Made by a program: the position numbers and the translations under genes. Source: Flavobacteriales bacterium (GTDB taxonomy: Bacteria; Bacteroidota; Bacteroidia; Flavobacteriales; Flavobacteriaceae). Taken from it: a stretch of 45,063 nucleotides of DNA. The notes under the pieces were generated by a model. It made no database searches, had not been told where the DNA came from, and was given only the letters and a program-made list of their open reading frames with translations. This document shows, in pieces, positions 37,752-45,063 of this stretch; position 1 is the stretch's first letter; the number at the start of each line of letters is the position of its first letter. The DNA lies in contig JAMOMQ010000060.1 of assembly GCA_027066995.1 (NCBI GenBank), positions 1-45,063 of the forward strand, written 5' to 3'.

Positions 37752-39554
37752 TTGCAATCGATACAAAAAATAACAAAGACCTTGCCAAACAGCCCCGGCG
37801 TATATCAATTTATTGACAAACAAGGTGTTATAATTTATGTCGGCAAAGCCAAAAATCTAAAAAAAAGGGTCGGTTCCTATTTTTCTAAAAACCAAACCGG
37901 CAAAACCAAAGTATTGGTTGGTAAAATCAACGACATCAAGCATATAGTCGTTGAAACGGAAACAGATGCTTTACTTTTAGAAAACACATTGATAAAAAAA
38001 CACCAACCACGTTACAATGTATTGCTAAAAGACGACAAAACCTATCCGTGGATTTGCATTAAAAAAGAGGCTTTTCCCAGGGTGTTTTTAACCCGAAATG
38101 TTATTAAAGACGGATCGGAATATTATGGGCCTTACCCTTCGGTCAAAACCGCTCGAACACTTTTGGATTTGATTCATCAACTCTACCCTATTCGCAGTTG
38201 CAAACTCAACTTAAGTCCTAAAAATATACAAAGTGGCAAATTTGAAGTTTGTCTGGATTACCATATCGGATTGTGTAAAGCGCCATGTGTCGGTTATCAA
38301 TCAGAGGATGACTATCTGAAAAGCATCAAACAAATCAGAAATATTATCAAAGGCAATTTTAAAGAAGCCCTCCGTTTTTTTGAAAGGGAAATGAAAAAAT
38401 TTGCCGAAAAACTGGAGTTTGAAAAAGCACAAGAAATTAAAGAAAAACTGGAATCTCTGGCCAATTATCAAGCCCGGTCCACCGTAGTTAATCCAAGTAT
38501 TAATAATGTAGAGGTCTATTCTATAGTTTCGGACGCCACAACAGCTTATATCAACTTTTTGCAAATAGGACATGGTGCCATTATAAGATCGCATACCATT
38601 GAAATGAAAAAGAAACTGGAAGAAACCGACAAAGAGCTCCTCGAATTGGCTATTGTAGAAATACGGCAACGTTTTGACTTAAACACCAAAGAAATATACC
38701 TGCCTTTTGAAATTGACATATTAAACGACATCAAAAAAACCATTCCCAAAATAGGCGATAAAAAACGAATATTGGAATTGTCACGCCGAAACGCCGTCTA
38801 TTACCGGTTAGAAAAACTCAAACAAATGCAACTCACCGACCCCGACAAACATGTCAACAGGTTGATGAAACAAATGCAACAAGATTTACGACTGCCCGCT
38901 GAACCTCGCCATATTGAATGTTTTGACAACTCCAACATACAAGGAACCAATCCGGTAGCAGCTTGTGTGGTTTTTAAAAACGGTAAACCGGCCAAAAAAG
39001 AATACCGGCATTTTAATATCAAAACCGTAGTAGGGCCTGATGATTTTGCCTCTATGGCCGAAGTAATTGAACGTCGCTACAAACGCCTGTTGAACGAACA
39101 AAAAGAATTGCCGCAACTCATTATTGTGGACGGCGGTAAAGGACAATTGTCTTCTGCCGTAAAAAGCTTAAAAAAATTAGGTCTGTATGGCAAAATATCC
39201 ATTATAGGCATTGCCAAACGACTCGAAGAAATATATTACCCCAACGATCCGGTGCCGCTATATCTCGATAAAAAATCCGAAACATTGCGTATTATCCAAA
39301 AAGCCCGTGACGAAGCCCATCGCTTTGGTATAACTTTTCACCGTAAAAAAAGAAGAAACAGCACCTTGCAATCCGAGTTGGAGCTAATCCCCGGCATCGG
39401 TCCCAAAACCGTGTTAGAACTTTTGAAACATTTTAAATCGGTGCAAAGAATTAAAAACACGCCCGAAAACCAATTAGCCGAAATCATAGGAAAACATAAA
39501 GCCGGTATCATCCTGAAGTGGTTCAATCCGGAAGAAAAAAGCTCTGAAAAGTAA
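37752..39554 (+). CDS. uvrC: Excinuclease ABC subunit C
   Basis: LPNSPGVYQFIDKQGVIIYVGKAKNLKKRVGSYF, ECFDNSNIQGTNPVAACVVF, LIIVDGGKGQLSSA, HhH ELELIPGIGPKTVLELLKHF; TTG start. Confidence 0.97.
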   Translation: MQSIQKITKTLPNSPGVYQFIDKQGVIIYVGKAKNLKKRVGSYFSKNQTGKTKVLVGKINDIKHIVVETETDALLLENTLIKKHQPRYNVLLKDDKTYPWICIKKEAFPRVFLTRNVIKDGSEYYGPYPSVKTARTLLDLIHQLYPIRSCKLNLSPKNIQSGKFEVCLDYHIGLCKAPCVGYQSEDDYLKSIKQIRNIIKGNFKEALRFFEREMKKFAEKLEFEKAQEIKEKLESLANYQARSTVVNPSINNVEVYSIVSDATTAYINFLQIGHGAIIRSHTIEMKKKLEETDKELLELAIVEIRQRFDLNTKEIYLPFEIDILNDIKKTIPKIGDKKRILELSRRNAVYYRLEKLKQMQLTDPDKHVNRLMKQMQQDLRLPAEPRHIECFDNSNIQGTNPVAACVVFKNGKPAKKEYRHFNIKTVVGPDDFASMAEVIERRYKRLLNEQKELPQLIIVDGGKGQLSSAVKSLKKLGLYGKISIIGIAKRLEEIYYPNDPVPLYLDKKSETLRIIQKARDEAHRFGITFHRKKRRNSTLQSELELIPGIGPKTVLELLKHFKSVQRIKNTPENQLAEIIGKHKAGIILKWFNPEEKSSEK

Positions 39555-39575
39555 ATTATTACCCGGGAATATTTG

Positions 39576-39583
39576 TATCTTTG
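39576..39583 (+). promoter_or_regulatory. Bacteroidetes -7 box TATCTTTG upstream of ferritin
   Basis: TAnnTTTG match 36 nt before ATG. Confidence 0.55.
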
Positions 39584-39618
39584 TGTCGTTACAATTTGCA
39601 AATTTTAAAATAATAATT

Positions 39619-40125
39619 ATGCTCTCAAAAAAAGTAGAAAAAGCTCTGAATGAACAAATTAACGCTGAATTTTTTTCGGCCTATTTATATCTGTCTATGT
39701 CTGCTTACCTCAACGACATCAGCCTGATTGGTTTTGCCAACTGGATGCGTGCCCAATACGAAGAGGAAAAATTTCACGCCATGAAAATGTATGATTACGT
39801 ATTGGAACGCGGCGGTAAGGTTAAACTCAAAGCTATTGAAACACCCAAACATAAGTGGAAAGATATCATAGATGTATTTGAAGATGTTTTGAATCATGAA
39901 CAACATGTTACTAAACTAATCAATGATTTGGTCAGTTTATCAATAGACGAAAAAGACCATGCTACGGTTCATTTCTTACAATGGTTTGTCGACGAACAAG
40001 TTGAGGAAGAATCAACAGTTTCTGACATGCTGGCACAATTAAAACTGGTTGGTGGCAACGGCAGCGGTTTATTTATGCTTGACAGAGAAGCCGCCCAACG
40101 CCAATTTAGCGAACCTGCACAATAA
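39619..40125 (+). CDS. Ferritin (bacterial non-heme, FtnA-type)
   Basis: MLSKKVEKALNEQINAEFFSAYLYLSMSAYLNDISLIGFANWMRAQYEEEKFHAMKMYDYVLERGG...FLQWFVDEQVEEES. Confidence 0.95.
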   Translation: MLSKKVEKALNEQINAEFFSAYLYLSMSAYLNDISLIGFANWMRAQYEEEKFHAMKMYDYVLERGGKVKLKAIETPKHKWKDIIDVFEDVLNHEQHVTKLINDLVSLSIDEKDHATVHFLQWFVDEQVEEESTVSDMLAQLKLVGGNGSGLFMLDREAAQRQFSEPAQ

Positions 40126-40131
40126 ATTTCT

Positions 40132-41160
40132 ATGCAAAAAATAATGGTTTTCCGGTTTTCGGCTATGGGCGATGTTGCCATGACGGTGCCCGTAATAAAA
40201 ACCTTGCTTGACCAACATCCCGATGTGGAAATAATCATGGTATCCCGCCCCTTTTTTCAACCGATTTTTGAAAACCTGTCGCGTGTCAAATTTTTAGGCG
40301 TAAACTTAAATAAAGATTACAAAGGCTTGTCCGGATTATTTAAACTTTTCAACTTTCTTCGTCAAGAAAAACCGGATGCCATTGCAGATTTGCACGATGT
40401 CTTACGCACCAAAGTGATTCGCAACTTGTTTAGGTTGTCCGGATATAAAATTGCTGTTATTGATAAAGGTCGAAAAGAAAAAAAAGCCTTAACACGTCCC
40501 AAAAATAAAGTGTTTAAAGCCTTAAAAACAACACATGAACGCTATGCAGATGTATTTAGAACTTTGGGGTTGACAGTTAATTTGCAAAAATTTAAACCCC
40601 TACCAATTAATATCCCTTCGTCTGTGTCATTGTTTTTGCAAAATTTTGAAGGACAAAAAATAATAGGAATTGCTCCTTTTGCCGCTCATAAAGGCAAACA
40701 ATATCCTTTGGATAAAATAACAAGTGTCATCCATTTGATTTTAAAAGAAAGTCTTGATACCAATATAGTTTTACTCGGAAGTCCGGCTGAAAAAAAGAGT
40801 CTGGACGTTTTGGAGGCCATAGACCGGAACCGCGTGGTCAATATAGCCGGTATCTTTAGCTTTAGCGAAGAATTGGCATTGATCAGCAAACTAAACGCAA
40901 TGTTCAGTATGGATTCGGGCAATGCGCATTTGGCTGCCTTATACGGAGTGCCGGTGGTCAATGTTTGGGGGGCTACACATCCGCATGCCGGATTTGCACC
41001 ATTTGGACAAAACAAAAAATGGCAACTTATAGCAGACCGGATAAAATATCCGCAATTACCGACTTCTGTTTACGGCAATAAAACCTTTGAAGGATTTGAT
41101 AATATTTGGGAAAGTATTGCTCCAGAAAAAGTGGCAAAAACCCTCTTAAATATCTTATAA
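40132..41160 (+). CDS. Glycosyltransferase family 9 (heptosyltransferase-like)
   Basis: MVFRFSAMGDVAMTVPVIKTLLDQHP, IGIAPFAAHKGKQYP, FSMDSGNAHLAALYGVPVVNVWGATHPHAGFAPFG. Confidence 0.92.
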   Translation: MQKIMVFRFSAMGDVAMTVPVIKTLLDQHPDVEIIMVSRPFFQPIFENLSRVKFLGVNLNKDYKGLSGLFKLFNFLRQEKPDAIADLHDVLRTKVIRNLFRLSGYKIAVIDKGRKEKKALTRPKNKVFKALKTTHERYADVFRTLGLTVNLQKFKPLPINIPSSVSLFLQNFEGQKIIGIAPFAAHKGKQYPLDKITSVIHLILKESLDTNIVLLGSPAEKKSLDVLEAIDRNRVVNIAGIFSFSEELALISKLNAMFSMDSGNAHLAALYGVPVVNVWGATHPHAGFAPFGQNKKWQLIADRIKYPQLPTSVYGNKTFEGFDNIWESIAPEKVAKTLLNIL

Positions 41161-41889
41161 GGTTTTCATCAAGTTCAAAAAATCTTTACGTTTGGACTTT
41201 GATAGTGGCACTGTTGTTTTATTTAAAAGTTCAACATAACCCTCGTTGATATAACCGGTAACATATTTCAAATTGATTATGTGTGATCGGTGTGCCTGAA
41301 AAAAACTTTTGTCTTTTAATATCTCTATAAATTTTCCCAAGTTATACGAACTCAAATATTCTTTATCATCTTTACAAATTATTTTGGTATATCCGTCCGA
41401 GCCTTCCAATCGAACCAAACTCTCTAATTTGACAAAAATGAAACCTTCTTGTGTCGGGATAGAAATGGTATTACTCTTCTGGGTTAATAAATCCAATAAT
41501 ATCTTATTATTTTTCTTGGCAACCTTTAATTGAATATTATTAAGAGCCTTTTTTACAGCCTCGACCAATGCCTCCTCATCAATAGGTTTTACAATATAAC
41601 CGATAGCCGAATGCCGTATGGCTTGTATGGCATAACTGTCATAAGCCGTTACAAAAATGACTTCAAACTCCGGATTATCAAATTGCGAAAGCACATCAAA
41701 ACCACTCATATTGGGCATGGCAATATCTAAAAAAACCAAATCCGGTCTTTTGGTTTTTATGGCTTCAACTGCTTTTTCGGGCTCTTGATAAGTCGCTAAA
41801 ATATCAATATCCGGAAAATTTTTAACTAACTTTTTTTCAAGCATTTTTAAAGCTTTGGCTTCATCGTCAAGGAGGATACTTGTAATCAT
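41155..41889 (-). CDS. LytTR-family response regulator
   Basis: Receiver domain LVFLDIAMPNMSGFDVL, KPIDEEALVEAV; LytTR LVRLEGSDGYTKIICKD...FFQAHRSHIINLKYVTGY. Confidence 0.95.
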   Translation of the reverse strand: MITSILLDDEAKALKMLEKKLVKNFPDIDILATYQEPEKAVEAIKTKRPDLVFLDIAMPNMSGFDVLSQFDNPEFEVIFVTAYDSYAIQAIRHSAIGYIVKPIDEEALVEAVKKALNNIQLKVAKKNNKILLDLLTQKSNTISIPTQEGFIFVKLESLVRLEGSDGYTKIICKDDKEYLSSYNLGKFIEILKDKSFFQAHRSHIINLKYVTGYINEGYVELLNKTTVPLSKSKRKDFLNLMKTL

Positions 41890-44726
41890 AATTTGGAAAT
41901 TTTTAAAGTGACTATTGTATTAAATTTTGCATCGGAAGCGGTTAAATCTTCAATTAGATATATAATTTGCCATTGCCCTGATTTATTCAAAAGTTTAATG
42001 CGATCTTGTAATATTTGTGTGGATCTGGATTGGTGTTTTTTTAAAGATTTTTCATTGATTTCTTTAGATCTCTTTACACCTACACCATCATCCATTATTT
42101 TTACTTCAAAAGTATTGGTATTCAATTTTTTAAAAAACAAGCAAATAGTGCCTTTGCCGTTTTTATGAAAAATACCGTGATTAACTGCATTTTCAACAAT
42201 GGGTTGTAACAACAAGGTAGGTATTTCAACTTGCTCTAAATCCAAATCCGGATCAATATCAAAACAATAATTAAAATCATCGCCAAAACGCATTTTTTCT
42301 AAATTTAAATAAGACTTTAACAGTGCTATTTCTTGTTTTAATTTTATGGTCTTCTTTCGAGAAAATTCAAATATCATACGAATCAATCTTGAGAAACGAA
42401 TAAGATAAGTTTCCGATTTATCAAAATTTTCATCATTGATATAATATAAAATGGCATTGAGCGAATTAAATACAAAGTGGGGATTCATTTGACTGCGCAA
42501 AGCATGCAGTTCAAACTCTGCCATTTGTTTTTCGGCCAATAATTTTTTACGTTGTTTTTGCAGTTCTTTTTTACGGGTATAATAGCCTATTAAAAATAAA
42601 CCGGCAAGTCCGGTTACAACAAATGATAATTTAGCCCAAGATTTTTGCCACCAAAGAGGTTTTATTTTAAAATGATAGGCTTTAACCAATTCTTGCCGGT
42701 AAGGATTGGTTACCTTTATTTGAAAAATGTAATCATTAGGGGCCAAATTATTAAAATTAACACTTTTGGAATGCACCTCCACCCATTTATTTTGCAAAGG
42801 TGCCAGTTTAAAGAAATACCGGTTGTGCTCTTGTCCCGAATAATCTATCAACCCGAAATTAAACACCAATTTGTTGTCTTTTACAAAAGTTACTTCACGT
42901 AAGTCATCATTTATAGGTTGCTGATTATATGCTACCGATTTGAAATATATTTTTTGTATTGGAAATATTTCTTCCTGATTTAACGGCACTGATAATACGC
43001 CACTAAAATTTGAAGTGAACAATTGCCGGTTGTAGGTTAAAACATGATTGACATGGTCGGATATCAAACCGTCTGTCTTTCTTAAAATTTTTTCAAAATG
43101 CAGACTGTCTCCCGTATAGTTATAAGCCATCACGCCGTTATGCGTAGCTAACCAAAAACGCTTACCGTCAACATGAATATGATTGACGATTAAATCTTTG
43201 GTTTCGGACATAAAAATAAATTTGTTTTTTGAATTCCAAAGGTAAGCGCCGTATCCGTCTGTGCCTATAATAACCGAAGCACCCATTTTAGCCAATGATA
43301 CTATGGGAATGTCCGGCTTTGCATCAATACTAACACAATGGACAGTGTCATTACTAATGGTAAATAAACCTACAGGTGTGCCGGCTATCAGACTATTTTT
43401 GCCTTCAATTAAAACATTAGAACCTACCACATGATATTTTTTGAGCAGCTTAAAATCTTTGTCATAAACTGACACAGCATCCATTTCGCGAACAGCATAA
43501 CCACCATGATAATTTATAGCACCCTTGCCAAAACGAGGCAAACTGTCCAGTTTATCAAATCGCCGGCTATACATCTTTTTGTTGGCCAAAACCGTAAAAT
43601 AATCGTCATCAAAATATAATAAATCGAAAAAATAATCTTGTGCTTTAAAAAAGGGATAAAACCGCTTTGAAATTGAATCAAATTTATATACACCTTCATT
43701 GACAACTCCGGCAAACAGTTGACCCTTAATTTCTTTAAGAAACTGAACGGGATGTTGTTTTAAATAGCTTTTTGAATCTAAACTGTTTTTAGGAAAAAAG
43801 TAAATGCCCTTGGCATAGGTCATTCCCCAAAAATTTCCCAATTTGTCTTTAAAAATAGTATTTAATTGCAGTTTTGAATCAAAAAGATGCTTGTCTTTTA
43901 ATTGGTAATCGGCTCCTAATCGATACCACAAATTTTGTGTAGTTATCTGCACTTCATTTGGAGTTGCAATAACTCTGACAAAATGATGCCGGAATATGTC
44001 CGGAATTTTAATGAGGTAAGATTTTAACGTATTTAAGTTAAAAATATTGACACCTTTTTCATAATTTAAAACAAGCAAACTGTCATTAATTTGACCTATT
44101 AAACTGTTATTTAATATGGGGTTTTCAAAACCGGTTACCAAGTTGCCTTGTTTATTAAAAACCGAATAATGTATTCTTTTTTTTTGTTTAGAAGCAGATT
44201 TTTCTACTGCCTTGATATAAGCTATATTTGTATGTATAACATCAAATCGTATTAAAGTAGCGGTATCATCTCCCGTTATAAAATTTTGAACCTGCCAATA
44301 GTTATTTTTAAGCCTGTAATTTTTACCATAACTTTTAAAACCTACAATATTTCCACTTTTGACATGAGGCATCGGATAAAAAAAAGCACTATCTATAGCC
44401 CTAAAACTACGAATCTTGTTGTCTAAAACATATCCCAAACGATTGGAACGGGTAAAATACCATATTTTATTATCCGGTGTAATTTCAATATCCCAAATAT
44501 CGTTACTGGGCAAGCCGTCTTTAATAGTGTAATTTTTAAAAAAGGCTCCGTCAAAACGTGAAAGACCTTTATCTGTAGCTATCCATATAAAACCTTTGTT
44601 GTCTTGCAATATTTTATAAATCCTGTTACCGGGCAATCCTTGTTCTATGGTAAAATGTTTATAAGCCTGGGCATTTAAACCCAAAGTCATTAACATCGTA
44701 AAAACATTTGCCAAAAAAAATTTCAT
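41886..44726 (-). CDS. Two-component regulator propeller sensor histidine kinase (LytS-type His kinase)
   Basis: FTIEQGLPGNRIYKILQDNKGFIWIATDKGLSRFDG propeller; Y_Y_Y region; RSQMNPHFVFNSLNAILYYIND kinase motif; 4-nt overlap with LytTR gene. ATG at 44726 preferred. Confidence 0.95.
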   Translation of the reverse strand: MKFFLANVFTMLMTLGLNAQAYKHFTIEQGLPGNRIYKILQDNKGFIWIATDKGLSRFDGAFFKNYTIKDGLPSNDIWDIEITPDNKIWYFTRSNRLGYVLDNKIRSFRAIDSAFFYPMPHVKSGNIVGFKSYGKNYRLKNNYWQVQNFITGDDTATLIRFDVIHTNIAYIKAVEKSASKQKKRIHYSVFNKQGNLVTGFENPILNNSLIGQINDSLLVLNYEKGVNIFNLNTLKSYLIKIPDIFRHHFVRVIATPNEVQITTQNLWYRLGADYQLKDKHLFDSKLQLNTIFKDKLGNFWGMTYAKGIYFFPKNSLDSKSYLKQHPVQFLKEIKGQLFAGVVNEGVYKFDSISKRFYPFFKAQDYFFDLLYFDDDYFTVLANKKMYSRRFDKLDSLPRFGKGAINYHGGYAVREMDAVSVYDKDFKLLKKYHVVGSNVLIEGKNSLIAGTPVGLFTISNDTVHCVSIDAKPDIPIVSLAKMGASVIIGTDGYGAYLWNSKNKFIFMSETKDLIVNHIHVDGKRFWLATHNGVMAYNYTGDSLHFEKILRKTDGLISDHVNHVLTYNRQLFTSNFSGVLSVPLNQEEIFPIQKIYFKSVAYNQQPINDDLREVTFVKDNKLVFNFGLIDYSGQEHNRYFFKLAPLQNKWVEVHSKSVNFNNLAPNDYIFQIKVTNPYRQELVKAYHFKIKPLWWQKSWAKLSFVVTGLAGLFLIGYYTRKKELQKQRKKLLAEKQMAEFELHALRSQMNPHFVFNSLNAILYYINDENFDKSETYLIRFSRLIRMIFEFSRKKTIKLKQEIALLKSYLNLEKMRFGDDFNYCFDIDPDLDLEQVEIPTLLLQPIVENAVNHGIFHKNGKGTICLFFKKLNTNTFEVKIMDDGVGVKRSKEINEKSLKKHQSRSTQILQDRIKLLNKSGQWQIIYLIEDLTASDAKFNTIVTLKISKL

Positions 44727-44859
44727 CAGGATAAAGATTTCAAACACAAAAATATGTAGTATTTGTTACAAATATATGGTTTTATATTATTTCTTTATGA
44801 TTTTATCATTTATAGTTTAATTAACTTTGATACTATGGTTACATCTGCACAATTATAAC

Positions 44860-44967
44860 TTAAGCTTGTTGATGTAGAACATCTAATTGCACTTGTATAT
44901 CTCCCGATATGGCATGGGTGACACCGTTAGCATCTACATAAGTGCCTGAAAAATGTATTTGACAATC
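44860..44967 (-). pseudogene. C-terminal gene fragment (uncertain)
   Basis: Reverse frame DCQIHFSGTYVDANGVTHAISGDIQVQLDVLHQQA-stop, with an in-frame stop immediately upstream and no start codon. Confidence 0.3.
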
Positions 44968-45063
44968 TCATTTTTTTAAATATTTCAAGTATTTAAAAAG
45001 TAATAGTTCAATTTTTCAAATAAATAACCTTTTATTCAAACAAGCAGATTTGATTAATTCAAA

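Overview
The window is a chromosomal segment of a Bacteroidetes (Flavobacteriia-like) genome. Support for that includes -7 boxes of the TAnnTTTG type, a T9SS C-terminal domain, CarboxypepD_reg TonB receptors and the LytTR/propeller kinase. Left to right: a partial HMG-CoA lyase (-); a large lipoprotein; an ArsC-like phosphatase (-); leuS; a surface-polysaccharide cluster (wecC, flippase, Wzy-like, O-antigen ligase-like, asparagine-synthase-like, GT4, WecG-type, GT2); tRNA-Phe (-); a TPR-LuxR regulator; a probable copper-linked TonB uptake locus on the minus strand (Asp-box lipoprotein, two TonB receptors, lipoprotein, two small Cys-containing membrane proteins); a CBM9/DUF5916-type protein; GNAT; panD; a UPF0104-type flippase; a T9SS cargo protein; an alpha/beta hydrolase; three tandem secreted all-alpha proteins; uvrC; ferritin; GT9; and a LytTR regulator with a propeller histidine kinase. 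The most interesting structures lie between genes. (i) Two tandem degenerate units downstream of tRNA-Phe appear to combine a tRNA T-arm copy, carrying a 16-bp palindrome in the T-loop, with a decayed GIY-YIG reading frame. (ii) There are at least four families of MITE-like inverted-repeat elements, one with a visible 6-bp target duplication. (iii) A strongly structured leader or attenuator candidate precedes a TonB receptor. (iv) A ~115-bp dispersed intergenic repeat occurs twice. All calls come from reading the sequence; no database search was run.
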